Below, in pieces: positions 9,005 through 17,065 of a stretch of 64,000 bases of DNA. The notes beneath the pieces were generated by a model, which saw only the letters and a list, made by a program, of their open reading frames with translations, was not told where the DNA came from and searched no databases. The translations under genes were made by a program, and so were the position numbers. This DNA is from Salegentibacter_A chungangensis. GTDB taxonomy: Bacteria > Bacteroidota > Bacteroidia > Flavobacteriales > Flavobacteriaceae. The DNA lies in contig NZ_JBHTLI010000001.1 in the NCBI RefSeq assembly GCF_042678405.1, positions 1,426,001 through 1,490,000 of the forward strand, given 5' to 3'. Every line of letters starts with the position of its first letter. Position 1 is the first letter of the stretch.

Positions 9005-9826
9005 ATGAAAACAGATACTTCTTCCCAACAAGTAGTGCTTATCACCGGAGCTTCTTCAGGCATCGGAAAATCTATCGCAGAATACCTTATTCAGAAAGAT
9101 TATATGGTCTTTGGGACCAGCCGTAATCCTTCAAAGAACACCGGAATTTCATTCCCGCTTGTGGCGCTCGATGTGACCAAAAAGGAAACCATAGCTTCGG
9201 CTGTTCAGGAAGTACTGGACAAGACAGGAAAAATAGACTTTCTTATCAACAATGCCGGGGTTGGGATCACCGGGCCTATTGAAGAGACGCCCGATGAGGA
9301 GATCAAGAACGCTTTTGAGACCAATTACTTTGGTCCAATAAATCTTATTAAGGAAGTGCTGCCCTCTATGCGCAGGAACGGGGGTGGGATGATCATCAAT
9401 ATCACCTCCATTGCGGGTTATATGGGGCTGCCTTACCGCGGAATTTATTCGGCTACCAAAGGTGCGCTGGAACTTACTACAGAAGCTTTCCGAATGGAGC
9501 TTAAGGATTTCAATATTCAGATGACCAATGTGGCCCCGGGCGATTTTGCCACCAATATTGCGGCGGGTCGTTACCACGCGCCGGTGTTGGAAGATTCACC
9601 TTATAAAGAACCTTACGGGAATACGCTTAAGCTGATGAACGAGCACGTGGATGCCGGGAAGGATCCTCAGCTAATGGCCAAGGCTGTATACAAAGTAATG
9701 ACCACTCCAAAACCGAATGCGCATTATAAGGTAGGGGAGTTGCTTCAGAAAGCTTCTATAGCCTTAAAGCGAATCCTGCCTGATAAAGTTTATGAGAAAA
9801 TGTTGCTAAAACATTATAAATTGTAA
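9005..9826 (+). CDS. Short-chain dehydrogenase/reductase
   Basis: A 273-residue classical SDR with NAD(P) motif TGASSGIG at residues 15-22, NNAG (FLINNAGVG), and the catalytic YSATK. The substrate is unknown; the C-terminal extension (KASIALKRILPDKVYEKML) resembles retinol-dehydrogenase-like SDRs common in Bacteroidota. The frame is open further upstream, but that would overlap the SRP RNA, so the ATG at 9005 is used. A box CATCTTTG, one mismatch from the -7 consensus, ends 6 bases before this ATG. Confidence 0.88.
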   Translation: MKTDTSSQQVVLITGASSGIGKSIAEYLIQKDYMVFGTSRNPSKNTGISFPLVALDVTKKETIASAVQEVLDKTGKIDFLINNAGVGITGPIEETPDEEIKNAFETNYFGPINLIKEVLPSMRRNGGGMIINITSIAGYMGLPYRGIYSATKGALELTTEAFRMELKDFNIQMTNVAPGDFATNIAAGRYHAPVLEDSPYKEPYGNTLKLMNEHVDAGKDPQLMAKAVYKVMTTPKPNAHYKVGELLQKASIALKRILPDKVYEKMLLKHYKL

Positions 9827-9876
9827 TTTTACCCGCAGTTTAGAAAGAATTCGAAATACTTAAACAACACACAACT

Positions 9877-10533
9877 ATGAAATTTTTTATTGACACCGCG
9901 AATCTTGATCAGATCAAAGAAGCTCAGGATCTTGGGGTCCTTGATGGTGTAACTACCAATCCTTCGCTAATGGCAAAGGAAGGAATTACAGGAAAAGACA
10001 ATATTTTTAAGCACTATAAGAAGATCTGTGATCTTGTAGACGGAGACGTGAGCGCAGAGGTTATTGCAACCGATTTTGAAGGTATCGTAAGAGAAGGAGA
10101 AGAGCTTGCTGAACTTCACGAACAGATCATCGTAAAAGTACCAATGATCAAGGAAGGGGTTAAAGCTCTGAAATACTTCAGTGATAAAGGGATTAAAACC
10201 AACTGTACCCTGGTATTCTCTGCAGGTCAGGCTTTGCTTGCCGCTAAAGCCGGTGCAACCTACGTTTCTCCGTTCATCGGAAGACTTGATGATATCTCTA
10301 CAGATGGTCTTAACCTGATCGCCGAGATCAGACTTATCTATGACAACTACGGTTTCGAAACCGAAATTCTTGCGGCTTCAGTAAGACATACTATGCACGT
10401 GCTGGAATGTGCTAAGATCGGTGCTGATGTAATGACCGGACCTTTATCTTCAATTGAAGGATTATTGAAACATCCTTTAACCGATATTGGTCTTGAAAAA
10501 TTTCTTGCCGATCACAAAAAAGGAAATCAGTAA
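9877..10533 (+). CDS. fsa: Transaldolase / fructose-6-phosphate aldolase family (TalC type)
   Basis: A 218-residue single-domain aldolase of the short TalC/FSA subfamily. Seen: MKFFIDTANL, DGVTTNPSL, IIVKVPM with the Schiff-base lysine at residue 87, and the C-terminal HPLTDIGLEKFLADH. It transfers or cleaves dihydroxyacetone units in the pentose phosphate pathway. Transaldolase and fructose-6-phosphate aldolase activity cannot be told apart by eye; in Bacteroidota these usually act as transaldolase. It may be cotranscribed with the SDR (50-base gap) and ends in a clear terminator. Confidence 0.92.
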   Translation: MKFFIDTANLDQIKEAQDLGVLDGVTTNPSLMAKEGITGKDNIFKHYKKICDLVDGDVSAEVIATDFEGIVREGEELAELHEQIIVKVPMIKEGVKALKYFSDKGIKTNCTLVFSAGQALLAAKAGATYVSPFIGRLDDISTDGLNLIAEIRLIYDNYGFETEILAASVRHTMHVLECAKIGADVMTGPLSSIEGLLKHPLTDIGLEKFLADHKKGNQ

Positions 10534-10557
10534 ATCCTGCTGAAGAATATAAAGAAC

Positions 10558-10588
10558 AAAAAGCCGCTTTTGAGCGGCTTTTTTTTAT
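10558..10588. terminator. Terminator between fsa and the TlpA-like gene
   Basis: AAGCCGC (10561-10567) and GCGGCTT (10574-10580) pair around TTTTGA and are followed by eight Ts. The stop codon of the convergent gene lies inside the T run. Confidence 0.85.
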
Positions 10589-12000
10589 TTGTTTAAAAAT
10601 TCGAGGATTTCATTTTCAAAAGTAACCGGATTTAACTGTGCATCACCGCGAACAATGACCCCTTTCTTGTTAATAAAGAGCATCTTGGAGAGATATTTCC
10701 TAAGAGTAGACTTGTCCATATCCCGGTTAATGATCTGAAATTCGAAGTTTTTATTGTAGTTCTTTTTTTCTACTACCTTCTTCCAGTCCTCTGTTTCGCC
10801 TTGATCTATATTTAGACCTACGAAATTTATTTCGGGATATTTCTTTCTGAGATCCTTAATGATATTATGCTGCCAGTTATGGTGAGTAGGTGAGTAGATA
10901 GACCAGGTATAAGTGATCACCGGTTTGTTTAAAAGCTTTTTGTATTCAATAATTTTGCCTTCTGTGGTGAGCAGGTCCAGCTCTGCAACAGATTTTCCGG
11001 CCAGGTAAGCTTTCTGTATCTGGGCAAGCTCTTTTAGGTTCTGCAAATCAGGATAATTAATTTCGCTTGTCAGGTTCAGTATTGAATCTATGCGCTTATC
11101 GGTATTTGCTAAGGTAATGCTCTTTGAAGCAAGTTTGTTAAGGAACTCGTTCTTGATCCCGGGAGTCTGGGAAAGAGAGTCGATCAGCAGAATCCGGCGT
11201 TTAATATTATCGAAATCATTAAGGTCGTAGCATTTGCCACTTCTTATGTTGTTGTTTTCGCAATATTCGAGAGATTTTGTTCTAAGATAATCGTCTATAA
11301 AATTTAAATAGACATAATAGCTCTGGAGTTTTTCGTTGTTAAAATCCAGGTTTTCCCTGTAATCGTGGAAACCTTCAGGGATTTTCGCCGCGAATTCCTT
11401 GTAATATTTTTTGATCAGGAAAGTATAGCGCTCTCGCAGATCATAATACTCATAATTGATACTGGCCTCTGCGGTCTCGAGAAAATCATTCGAAAAGTCG
11501 TTTTCCTTTTTCAGGCTTTCAAGCTTTTCAATACGGCTTTGCCTTATAGAATCGGTTATGCTTGCAAATTTTTCAGGCTTTATCTTGTAATAAGACAAAA
11601 TAAGCTCGTTGTTCTTCTCATTAAGCAAAAATAAATCCAGTAAAAAACTGCTTTTCTGAGAGCCTTTCCCGCTAAAGTTTATGGATTCGTCAAAGGCCAG
11701 GGTGTTAAGCCATACCAACAGGCTGTCGCCGGGCTCGACATACATTACCTGATTTTCGGGGGAATGCTTAAAGCTGTAGATCCCTTCTTCTATATTGTTG
11801 ATCTTTTTTCCGAATTGGCCATTTTGGTCCAGATAAAGGGTGTCGATGGCTGCATCATCTTTGGAGATGATAAAATAATCAGTATTTGGATTAACGATCT
11901 GTCCTCCAATATACACGCTTTTATCAGCGGAATTTGAAGTTTGGTTACAGCCATAAACCAATAAAAAAACTGGTACTATAAATAGTAGGTAATGACGCAT
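10585..12000 (-). CDS. TlpA-like lipoprotein without redox cysteines
   Basis: The 471-residue product has a lipoprotein signal (VYGC, Cys18). A beta-rich N-terminal domain like DUF4369 (about 25-110), a long helical middle, and a C-terminal thioredoxin-like domain (from about 355) follow the layout of Bacteroidota TlpA/ResA-type proteins. Where a TlpA has WCxxC, this protein has TWSIYSPTHHNW at about 365-376 with no cysteine, so it cannot do disulphide exchange there. It is likely an envelope protein with a structural or binding role, possibly peroxide- or heme-related by family, but function is unknown. Single gene. Confidence 0.75.
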   Translation of the reverse strand: MRHYLLFIVPVFLLVYGCNQTSNSADKSVYIGGQIVNPNTDYFIISKDDAAIDTLYLDQNGQFGKKINNIEEGIYSFKHSPENQVMYVEPGDSLLVWLNTLAFDESINFSGKGSQKSSFLLDLFLLNEKNNELILSYYKIKPEKFASITDSIRQSRIEKLESLKKENDFSNDFLETAEASINYEYYDLRERYTFLIKKYYKEFAAKIPEGFHDYRENLDFNNEKLQSYYVYLNFIDDYLRTKSLEYCENNNIRSGKCYDLNDFDNIKRRILLIDSLSQTPGIKNEFLNKLASKSITLANTDKRIDSILNLTSEINYPDLQNLKELAQIQKAYLAGKSVAELDLLTTEGKIIEYKKLLNKPVITYTWSIYSPTHHNWQHNIIKDLRKKYPEINFVGLNIDQGETEDWKKVVEKKNYNKNFEFQIINRDMDKSTLRKYLSKMLFINKKGVIVRGDAQLNPVTFENEILEFLNK

Positions 12001-12122
12001 TTAGATTTTTGGAACAACGATCTGTTGAAAAATTAGTATTTCAATAGGACTAACAAATATATGCGGTGGTTAAAACTACCGATGTTAATCACAAGTTAAA
12101 AGCAAACTTTAAAACGTTAATC

Positions 12123-12154
12123 TTTCAGTAAATGGTTCTATTTGGCTACTTTTG
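12123..12154 (+). promoter_or_regulatory. Candidate promoter of the ABC-F gene
   Basis: TACTTTTG at 12147-12154 matches the -7 consensus; a weak -33-like TTTC lies 20 bases upstream. The box ends 24 bases before the chosen ATG and would be inside the coding region if the upstream TTG were the start. Confidence 0.55.
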
Positions 12155-12178
12155 CAAAAAATTAATTTATATCTGCTT

Positions 12179-13804
12179 ATGCTTTCAGTATCAAACCTTT
12201 CTGTACAGTTTGGAAAACGTGTTTTGTTCGATGAGGTTAACACGACCTTTACCCAGGGAAACTGCTATGGAATTATAGGTGCCAATGGTGCCGGAAAATC
12301 CACATTTTTAAAGATCCTTTCGGGAAAATCGGAGCCTACTTCAGGTCACGTTCATCTTGAACCGGGGAAAAGAATGTCGGTCCTTGAGCAGAATCATAAC
12401 TTGTATGATGATTACCCGGTACTGGAAACTGTTATCAGGGGAAACAAGCCACTATTCGAAGTAAAGACCGAAATGGATGCGCTCTACGCCGATTATTCTG
12501 ATGAAAATGCTGAGAGAATAGGGGAGCTGCAAACCACGTTTGAAGAAATGGATGGCTGGAATGCTGACAGTAATGCCGCTTCGCTTCTTTCCAATCTTGG
12601 GATCAAGGAGGAGTATCATTACTCGCTGATGAAGGATCTTGATGGTAAGCAAAAAGTAAGGGTGTTATTGGCCCAGGCTTTATTCGGGAATCCGGATGTG
12701 TTGATTATGGATGAGCCTACCAACGACCTGGATTATGAGACCATCAGCTGGTTGGAGAATTTCCTTGCAAATTATGATAACACGGTAATTGTGGTATCTC
12801 ACGACCGTCACTTCCTGGATGCGGTTTGTACACATATTTCTGATATTGACTTTGGAAAGATCAATCACTTCAGCGGGAACTATACCTTCTGGTATGAGTC
12901 TTCCCAGCTTGCGGCAAGACAGAGAGCCCAGCAGAATAAAAAAGCCGAAGAAAAGAAAAAAGAACTTCAGGAATTCATTCAGCGTTTTAGTGCTAACGTA
13001 GCGAAATCTAAGCAGGCCACTTCCAGAAAGAAGATGATCGATAAACTGAACATCGACGAGATAAAGCCATCCAGCCGTAGATATCCTGCCATCATTTTCG
13101 AAAGGGAAAGAGAAGCGGGAGATCAGATCCTTAATGTTGAAGGGCTTGAAGCTTCCATTGAAGGGGAAACTCTTTTTAAAGGAGTGGATATCAACCTGGC
13201 AAAGGGCGACAAGGTTGTGGTTTTCTCAAAAGATTCCAGAGCGACCACTGCATTCTATGAGATCATTAATGGAAAACAGGAACCAGTAAACGGAAAATAT
13301 CAATGGGGGGTTACCACTTCCCAATCTTATCTTCCGGCAGATAATTCAGAATATTTTGATAATGACCTTACGCTAGTAGACTGGCTTCGTCAATGGGCTA
13401 AAACCGAAGAAGAGAGAGAAGAGGTTTATATACGTGGGTTCCTCGGAAAAATGCTTTTTAGCGGGGAAGAGGCCCTGAAGACCTGCCGTGTGCTTTCCGG
13501 AGGTGAAAAAGTGCGCTGTATGCTAAGCCGAATGATGATGATAAGAGCGAATGTACTTATGCTTGATGAGCCAACGAACCACCTTGACCTGGAATCTATT
13601 ACGGCTTTCAATAATTCACTGAAGAATTTTAAAGGGACGGTGATGTTTACCACACACGATCACGAGTTTGCTCAAACCGTTGCAAACAGGGTTATCGAAC
13701 TTACCCCTAAAGGGGCTATAGACAGGTATCTGAGCTTCGATGAGTATATGAACGATAAGTCCATTAAGGAACAACGTGAAAAAATGTACAGGGTAGAAGC
13801 TTAA
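12179..13804 (+). CDS. ABC-F ATPase, YbiT-like, with one degenerate ATP site
   Basis: A soluble 541-residue protein with two ABC domains joined by a charged linker (about 240-300) and no membrane segments: the ABC-F layout, ribosome-associated in studied members. Domain 1 has Walker A GANGAGKST (34-42) and Walker B LIMDEP (175-180), but its signature reads LDGKQK (154-159). Domain 2 has SKDSRATTA (350-358) where Walker A should be, but an intact LSGGE (439-443) and MLDEP (461-465). In the head-to-tail ABC arrangement this leaves one normal and one degenerate composite site. The ATG is chosen over an upstream TTG because a promoter -7 box overlaps the latter. Confidence 0.93.
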   Translation: MLSVSNLSVQFGKRVLFDEVNTTFTQGNCYGIIGANGAGKSTFLKILSGKSEPTSGHVHLEPGKRMSVLEQNHNLYDDYPVLETVIRGNKPLFEVKTEMDALYADYSDENAERIGELQTTFEEMDGWNADSNAASLLSNLGIKEEYHYSLMKDLDGKQKVRVLLAQALFGNPDVLIMDEPTNDLDYETISWLENFLANYDNTVIVVSHDRHFLDAVCTHISDIDFGKINHFSGNYTFWYESSQLAARQRAQQNKKAEEKKKELQEFIQRFSANVAKSKQATSRKKMIDKLNIDEIKPSSRRYPAIIFEREREAGDQILNVEGLEASIEGETLFKGVDINLAKGDKVVVFSKDSRATTAFYEIINGKQEPVNGKYQWGVTTSQSYLPADNSEYFDNDLTLVDWLRQWAKTEEEREEVYIRGFLGKMLFSGEEALKTCRVLSGGEKVRCMLSRMMMIRANVLMLDEPTNHLDLESITAFNNSLKNFKGTVMFTTHDHEFAQTVANRVIELTPKGAIDRYLSFDEYMNDKSIKEQREKMYRVEA

Positions 13805-13826
13805 TTAAAACAGTAATATCGAATAA

Positions 13827-13858
13827 GAAAATCCCGCCGATCGGCGGGATTTTCTTTT
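13827..13858. terminator. Bidirectional terminator
   Basis: AAAATCCCGCCGATCGGCGGGATTTT (positions 13828-13853 holds the two halves) is a perfect palindrome with T-rich flanks on both strands, between the ABC-F gene and the convergent outer membrane protein gene. Confidence 0.85.
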
Positions 13859-13875
13859 CAACTAACCAACAGATA

Positions 13876-16230
13876 TTAAAATATTCCTCCACCGCTTTTT
13901 TCTCGGTCGTCACGATTTTTGCGTTTTAAGGCGCTGTTCTTTCCTCCGCCAAACCTGTAGGAGAATCCAAGAAAAACAGTCTGGCTGTCTGGTTTAAAAG
14001 ATCCGGTCTGATGTAATGGGAGTTCCGACTCGAAAGCAAATCTTTGCGTATCGAATATGTCGTTTACATTAAGGCTTAAGGTAGCTTTGTTATCCAGGAA
14101 GTTATAACGTGCCCCGGCATTTACAAAATACATTTCTTTGCCCTTAAACTGGATATCCTGGAACGGGCTTCGGTAAAAGCCGAATAACTGGAAGGTCAGG
14201 TCTTCGGTGGCCTTAAAGCTATTGCTCATCCGTGCACTGAAAACATTGGTTTCAACTTCCCTTTCAATATCACCTATAACTCCGCGGGAACTCTGGCTGT
14301 AGAATTCGGCACTCGAATTAATGCTCCACCATTTAAAGGGTTTGTAGCTACCGGAAACTTCAACTCCGTAAGAAGAATTATCGTCTCCGTTCATAAAAGT
14401 AAGTAACAATCTTGAAGGATCGTTCGGGTCTTCCAGGATGGTCTGGTTGATCTCGTTGTTGATGGCCCTGTAAAAGGTGCCGGCCGTAATATTTCCCTTT
14501 TCAAAGCTCTGAGTGTAATTCAGCTCCACAGAATTAGTGAACTGGGGATCAAGTTCAGGATTACCCTGGCCCGTGATCCTTGGAGTGCTGAATTCCCTTA
14601 CCGGGTTTACCTGGTTCAGGCTTGGACGATCTACCCTGCGGCTATAGCTTAGCTGTAAGGTCTTTTTTTCTGCAAGATTGTAAGAAAAAAAGGCCGATGG
14701 GTAAAGTGTAAGATAATCATCCTCATAAACCTTTTCGCTGTTCAAAATAGCTTCAACATCATATTGCTCCAGACGGGCACCAAGTTTGTAAGACCATATT
14801 TCAAAGTTCTGTCCAAATGTGGCATAGGCCGAATAGATGCTGTTATCGTAATTGTAAACAGAGTTAGTTGTATTCACATTGCTGGTCTGGAACCTGTTCT
14901 CGCTGTCACGAACCCTGGCTTCAGCTCCTAATTCGAGCTTGGTCTTTTCGCTTAGCGGATTTATATAATCCAGGTTGATTGTGGTGTTTTTGATGTCATC
15001 CCGAACTACGTCTTTATAGTCCGGGTAGGTAGCTCCCGGCCCTGTAAACTCAAAATTTGTGTTTTCTTTATCGTCACTCACACTATAATCTACCTCAAGT
15101 TCAATATTGTGGCCTTCTTTTTCAAAATCCCTTTTATAGTCAAAGTTGTAAGTGCTTGTTAGCCTGTCGTTGTCTATAAAGAAGAATTGTTTGATGTTAT
15201 TGTCAGGATTGTCAAGATAGCTGAGTTCTACCCATCCTTCAGGAGTCCCGTCACTCTTGTTCTGGTTCGTATAAAAAGAGAAGGTGTTCTTATCGTTAAG
15301 GTAAAAATCCACTCCAAGTTTGTAAAGGCCTGAAGTATTTTCGCTTTCATAGAAAATGTCTTCATAAGAATTATTTTCAGCGGTATAGATCAGTCCGGTT
15401 TGAGGCCTTTTCCCTGTGTTTATTCCCAGGTTGGTGTAAAAGTTGAATTTCCCGGTCCTGTAATTCATATTCAGCGAAGTGTTTGTCCTGGTCTTTTTTC
15501 CAAAAGTCACACCCCCGTCAAGATTACCGTTAAAACCTAAGTTGGAATTCTTATGCAGGATAATGTTGATGATCCCGCTCATTCCTTCAGGATTGTATTT
15601 AGCTGAAGGGTTGGTGATGAGTTCTACACTTTTAATGGAGCTGCTCGGGATTTGTTTAAGCAATTGAGCTGCGGGAATATTGGTGGGTTTTCCGTCTACC
15701 AGAATTCTTACATTGCTGTTGCCGCGCATCGAGATATTTCCGTCCTGATCTACATTTAATGTAGGCATATTGCCCATAATATCTGAAGCTGTAGCTCCCG
15801 AAGTGGTCAGGTCTTTCCCTACATTTATCACCTTTCGGTCAACGCGTTGCTCTATGGTCGATCGTTCGGCGACTACGGTAACATCGTCCAGCATAGAGAT
15901 GTCGGGTTCCAGGGCAACGGTTCCTATCTCTACTTTTGAGCTCCTTCGGTTGATACTGATCTTTTTTGAAAAGGTCTTATATCCTATGAACTGAACTTTA
16001 AAGATATATTCCCCTGCCGGAATCTTTTCAATGATAAAGGTGCCGTCTTCCTGACTGGTGTTCCCTGAAACGAGATTACCGTCCAGGTCATTGATGATGA
16101 TGGTGGCATAGGGCACAGGCTCCTGAAGGTCTTTGTCTATGACCACCCCCGAAATTTTCCCTACAGGTTCTGTGTTTGCCATACTTATGGCGCTTGATAA
16201 AAAGATGAAGATTAAAAATAACTGTTTCAT
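13876..16230 (-). CDS. Outer membrane beta-barrel protein, TonB-receptor-like
   Basis: A 784-residue protein with signal peptide MKQLFLIFIFLSSAISMA, a CarboxypepD regulatory-like domain (about 25-110, GKISGVVIDKDL), a plug-like domain (LTTSGATASDIMGNMPTLNV to IINIIL, about 140-225) and a long C-terminal beta barrel of the OMP_b-brl_3 type ending in FRFGGG and a basic, glycine-rich tail. It probably imports or binds a substrate at the outer membrane; the substrate is not readable and no partner lipoprotein (SusD) is adjacent. An upstream frame extension to 16278 is ignored because the signal peptide begins at MKQ. Confidence 0.88.
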   Translation of the reverse strand: MKQLFLIFIFLSSAISMANTEPVGKISGVVIDKDLQEPVPYATIIINDLDGNLVSGNTSQEDGTFIIEKIPAGEYIFKVQFIGYKTFSKKISINRRSSKVEIGTVALEPDISMLDDVTVVAERSTIEQRVDRKVINVGKDLTTSGATASDIMGNMPTLNVDQDGNISMRGNSNVRILVDGKPTNIPAAQLLKQIPSSSIKSVELITNPSAKYNPEGMSGIINIILHKNSNLGFNGNLDGGVTFGKKTRTNTSLNMNYRTGKFNFYTNLGINTGKRPQTGLIYTAENNSYEDIFYESENTSGLYKLGVDFYLNDKNTFSFYTNQNKSDGTPEGWVELSYLDNPDNNIKQFFFIDNDRLTSTYNFDYKRDFEKEGHNIELEVDYSVSDDKENTNFEFTGPGATYPDYKDVVRDDIKNTTINLDYINPLSEKTKLELGAEARVRDSENRFQTSNVNTTNSVYNYDNSIYSAYATFGQNFEIWSYKLGARLEQYDVEAILNSEKVYEDDYLTLYPSAFFSYNLAEKKTLQLSYSRRVDRPSLNQVNPVREFSTPRITGQGNPELDPQFTNSVELNYTQSFEKGNITAGTFYRAINNEINQTILEDPNDPSRLLLTFMNGDDNSSYGVEVSGSYKPFKWWSINSSAEFYSQSSRGVIGDIEREVETNVFSARMSNSFKATEDLTFQLFGFYRSPFQDIQFKGKEMYFVNAGARYNFLDNKATLSLNVNDIFDTQRFAFESELPLHQTGSFKPDSQTVFLGFSYRFGGGKNSALKRKNRDDREKSGGGIF

Positions 16231-16536
16231 TTTTTGATTGATTTTGATGATTAGTATGTTAAAGATGATAGCTTGCAATGCATAATACAGAAATGCGGGC
16301 TTTCACAATTTTATGACTGCTTCTATCTAAAATGCGAGGAGTTTATGCTGCTAAGGAACGAATTAACCATCTTAATTACCTTGTAATACATAGTAGATGG
16401 TTCCGACCTTAGGCTAAATCTCAATAACCCCTCTACTATAAAGACGGCTCCAAAGGAAGAATGTTACATAAAAACCCGAAAAATCCTGAAATTTCATTCA
16501 GATTGTTCAATAAGCCTTTAACTTCCGAATCCTGAA

Positions 16537-16576
16537 TAAAATAAAAATGCCCACATTCCCGTGGGAGTGTGGGCAT
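16537..16576 (-). terminator. Orphan minus-strand intrinsic terminator
   Basis: Two 14-base arms at 16547-16560 and 16563-16576 pair with a single G-U and a two-base loop; read on the minus strand the hairpin is followed by TTTTTATTTTATT. No gene lies directly upstream on that strand, so it either ends a small RNA started near 16690 or attenuates a long leader of the outer membrane protein gene. Confidence 0.65.
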
Positions 16577-16666
16577 CGCAAGATCATCAGTAACACTAAC
16601 CATCAAATAAACTGATGACCCTGCCAGGGCCGGCCCTTTGTTTTTAAAGACTCGGGAAAGATTAAG

Positions 16667-16697
16667 TTGTTACAGTGAAGCTTAAACTTTAACTTTG
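16667..16697 (+). promoter_or_regulatory. Promoter of the CoA-binding gene
   Basis: TTG at 16667-16669 and TAACTTTG at 16690-16697 are 20 bases apart and match the -33/-7 consensus. The -7 box ends 5 bases before the ATG, implying a leaderless or nearly leaderless message. Confidence 0.65.
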
Positions 16698-16702
16698 TGA
16701 GA

Positions 16703-17065
16703 ATGAAGAAAAAAACTTTGGTTCTAGGGGCGTCCTTAAAGCCTGCAAGGTATTCTAACCTGGCTATCCAAAAGCTCGTTAAGTATGATCAGCCAGTGGA
16801 AGCCATTGGTTTAAGGGAAGGAAAGGTAGCGGGGATTCCAATAAGCACCCAAAAGGAACAATTTAAGGATATTGATACGGTAACCCTGTATCTCGGGCCA
16901 CCCCGTCAAAAGGAGTATTATGATTATATCATCTCCCTTGCGCCCCAACGTGTGATCTTTAATCCCGGGACCGAGAACCCGGAACTCTACAAACTTCTTA
17001 AAGAGAATGATATTGAAATTGTAGTTGGTTGTACATTAATTATGCTTTCTACGAATCAATATTAA
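16703..17065 (+). CDS. CoA-binding domain protein
   Basis: A 120-residue single-domain Rossmann protein of the CoA_binding_2 family (YccU-like): TLVLGASLKPARYSN is the nucleotide loop, followed by VEAIGLREGKVAGIPI and the conserved end VIFNPGTENPEL and VVGCTLIML. Such proteins bind CoA or acyl-CoA and their role is unknown. I use ATG 16703 rather than the in-frame GTG at 16697 because that GTG overlaps the -7 box. The last 30 bases overlap the convergent symporter gene. Confidence 0.85.
   Translation: MKKKTLVLGASLKPARYSNLAIQKLVKYDQPVEAIGLREGKVAGIPISTQKEQFKDIDTVTLYLGPPRQKEYYDYIISLAPQRVIFNPGTENPELYKLLKENDIEIVVGCTLIMLSTNQY

Larger units (their letters stand above)
16231..16702. other. Structured 472-base divergent intergenic region
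   Basis: No coding region is supported here. It lies between the outer membrane protein gene and the CoA-binding gene and holds an inverted repeat AACCATCT/AGATGGTT (16365-16372 and 16395-16402), a minus-strand terminator-like hairpin (16537-16576), an inverted repeat TCATCAGT/ACTGATGA at about 16584-16618, the palindrome AGGGCCGGCCCT (16626-16637), and a plus-strand promoter at its right end. Confidence 0.6.

Noticed and set aside
16626..16645. AGGGCCGGCCCT palindrome plus T-rich stretch as a plus-strand terminator
   Set aside because: The palindrome leaves almost no loop, so the usable stem is only about four pairs, and the T run is interrupted by a G. It is noted as a palindrome only.
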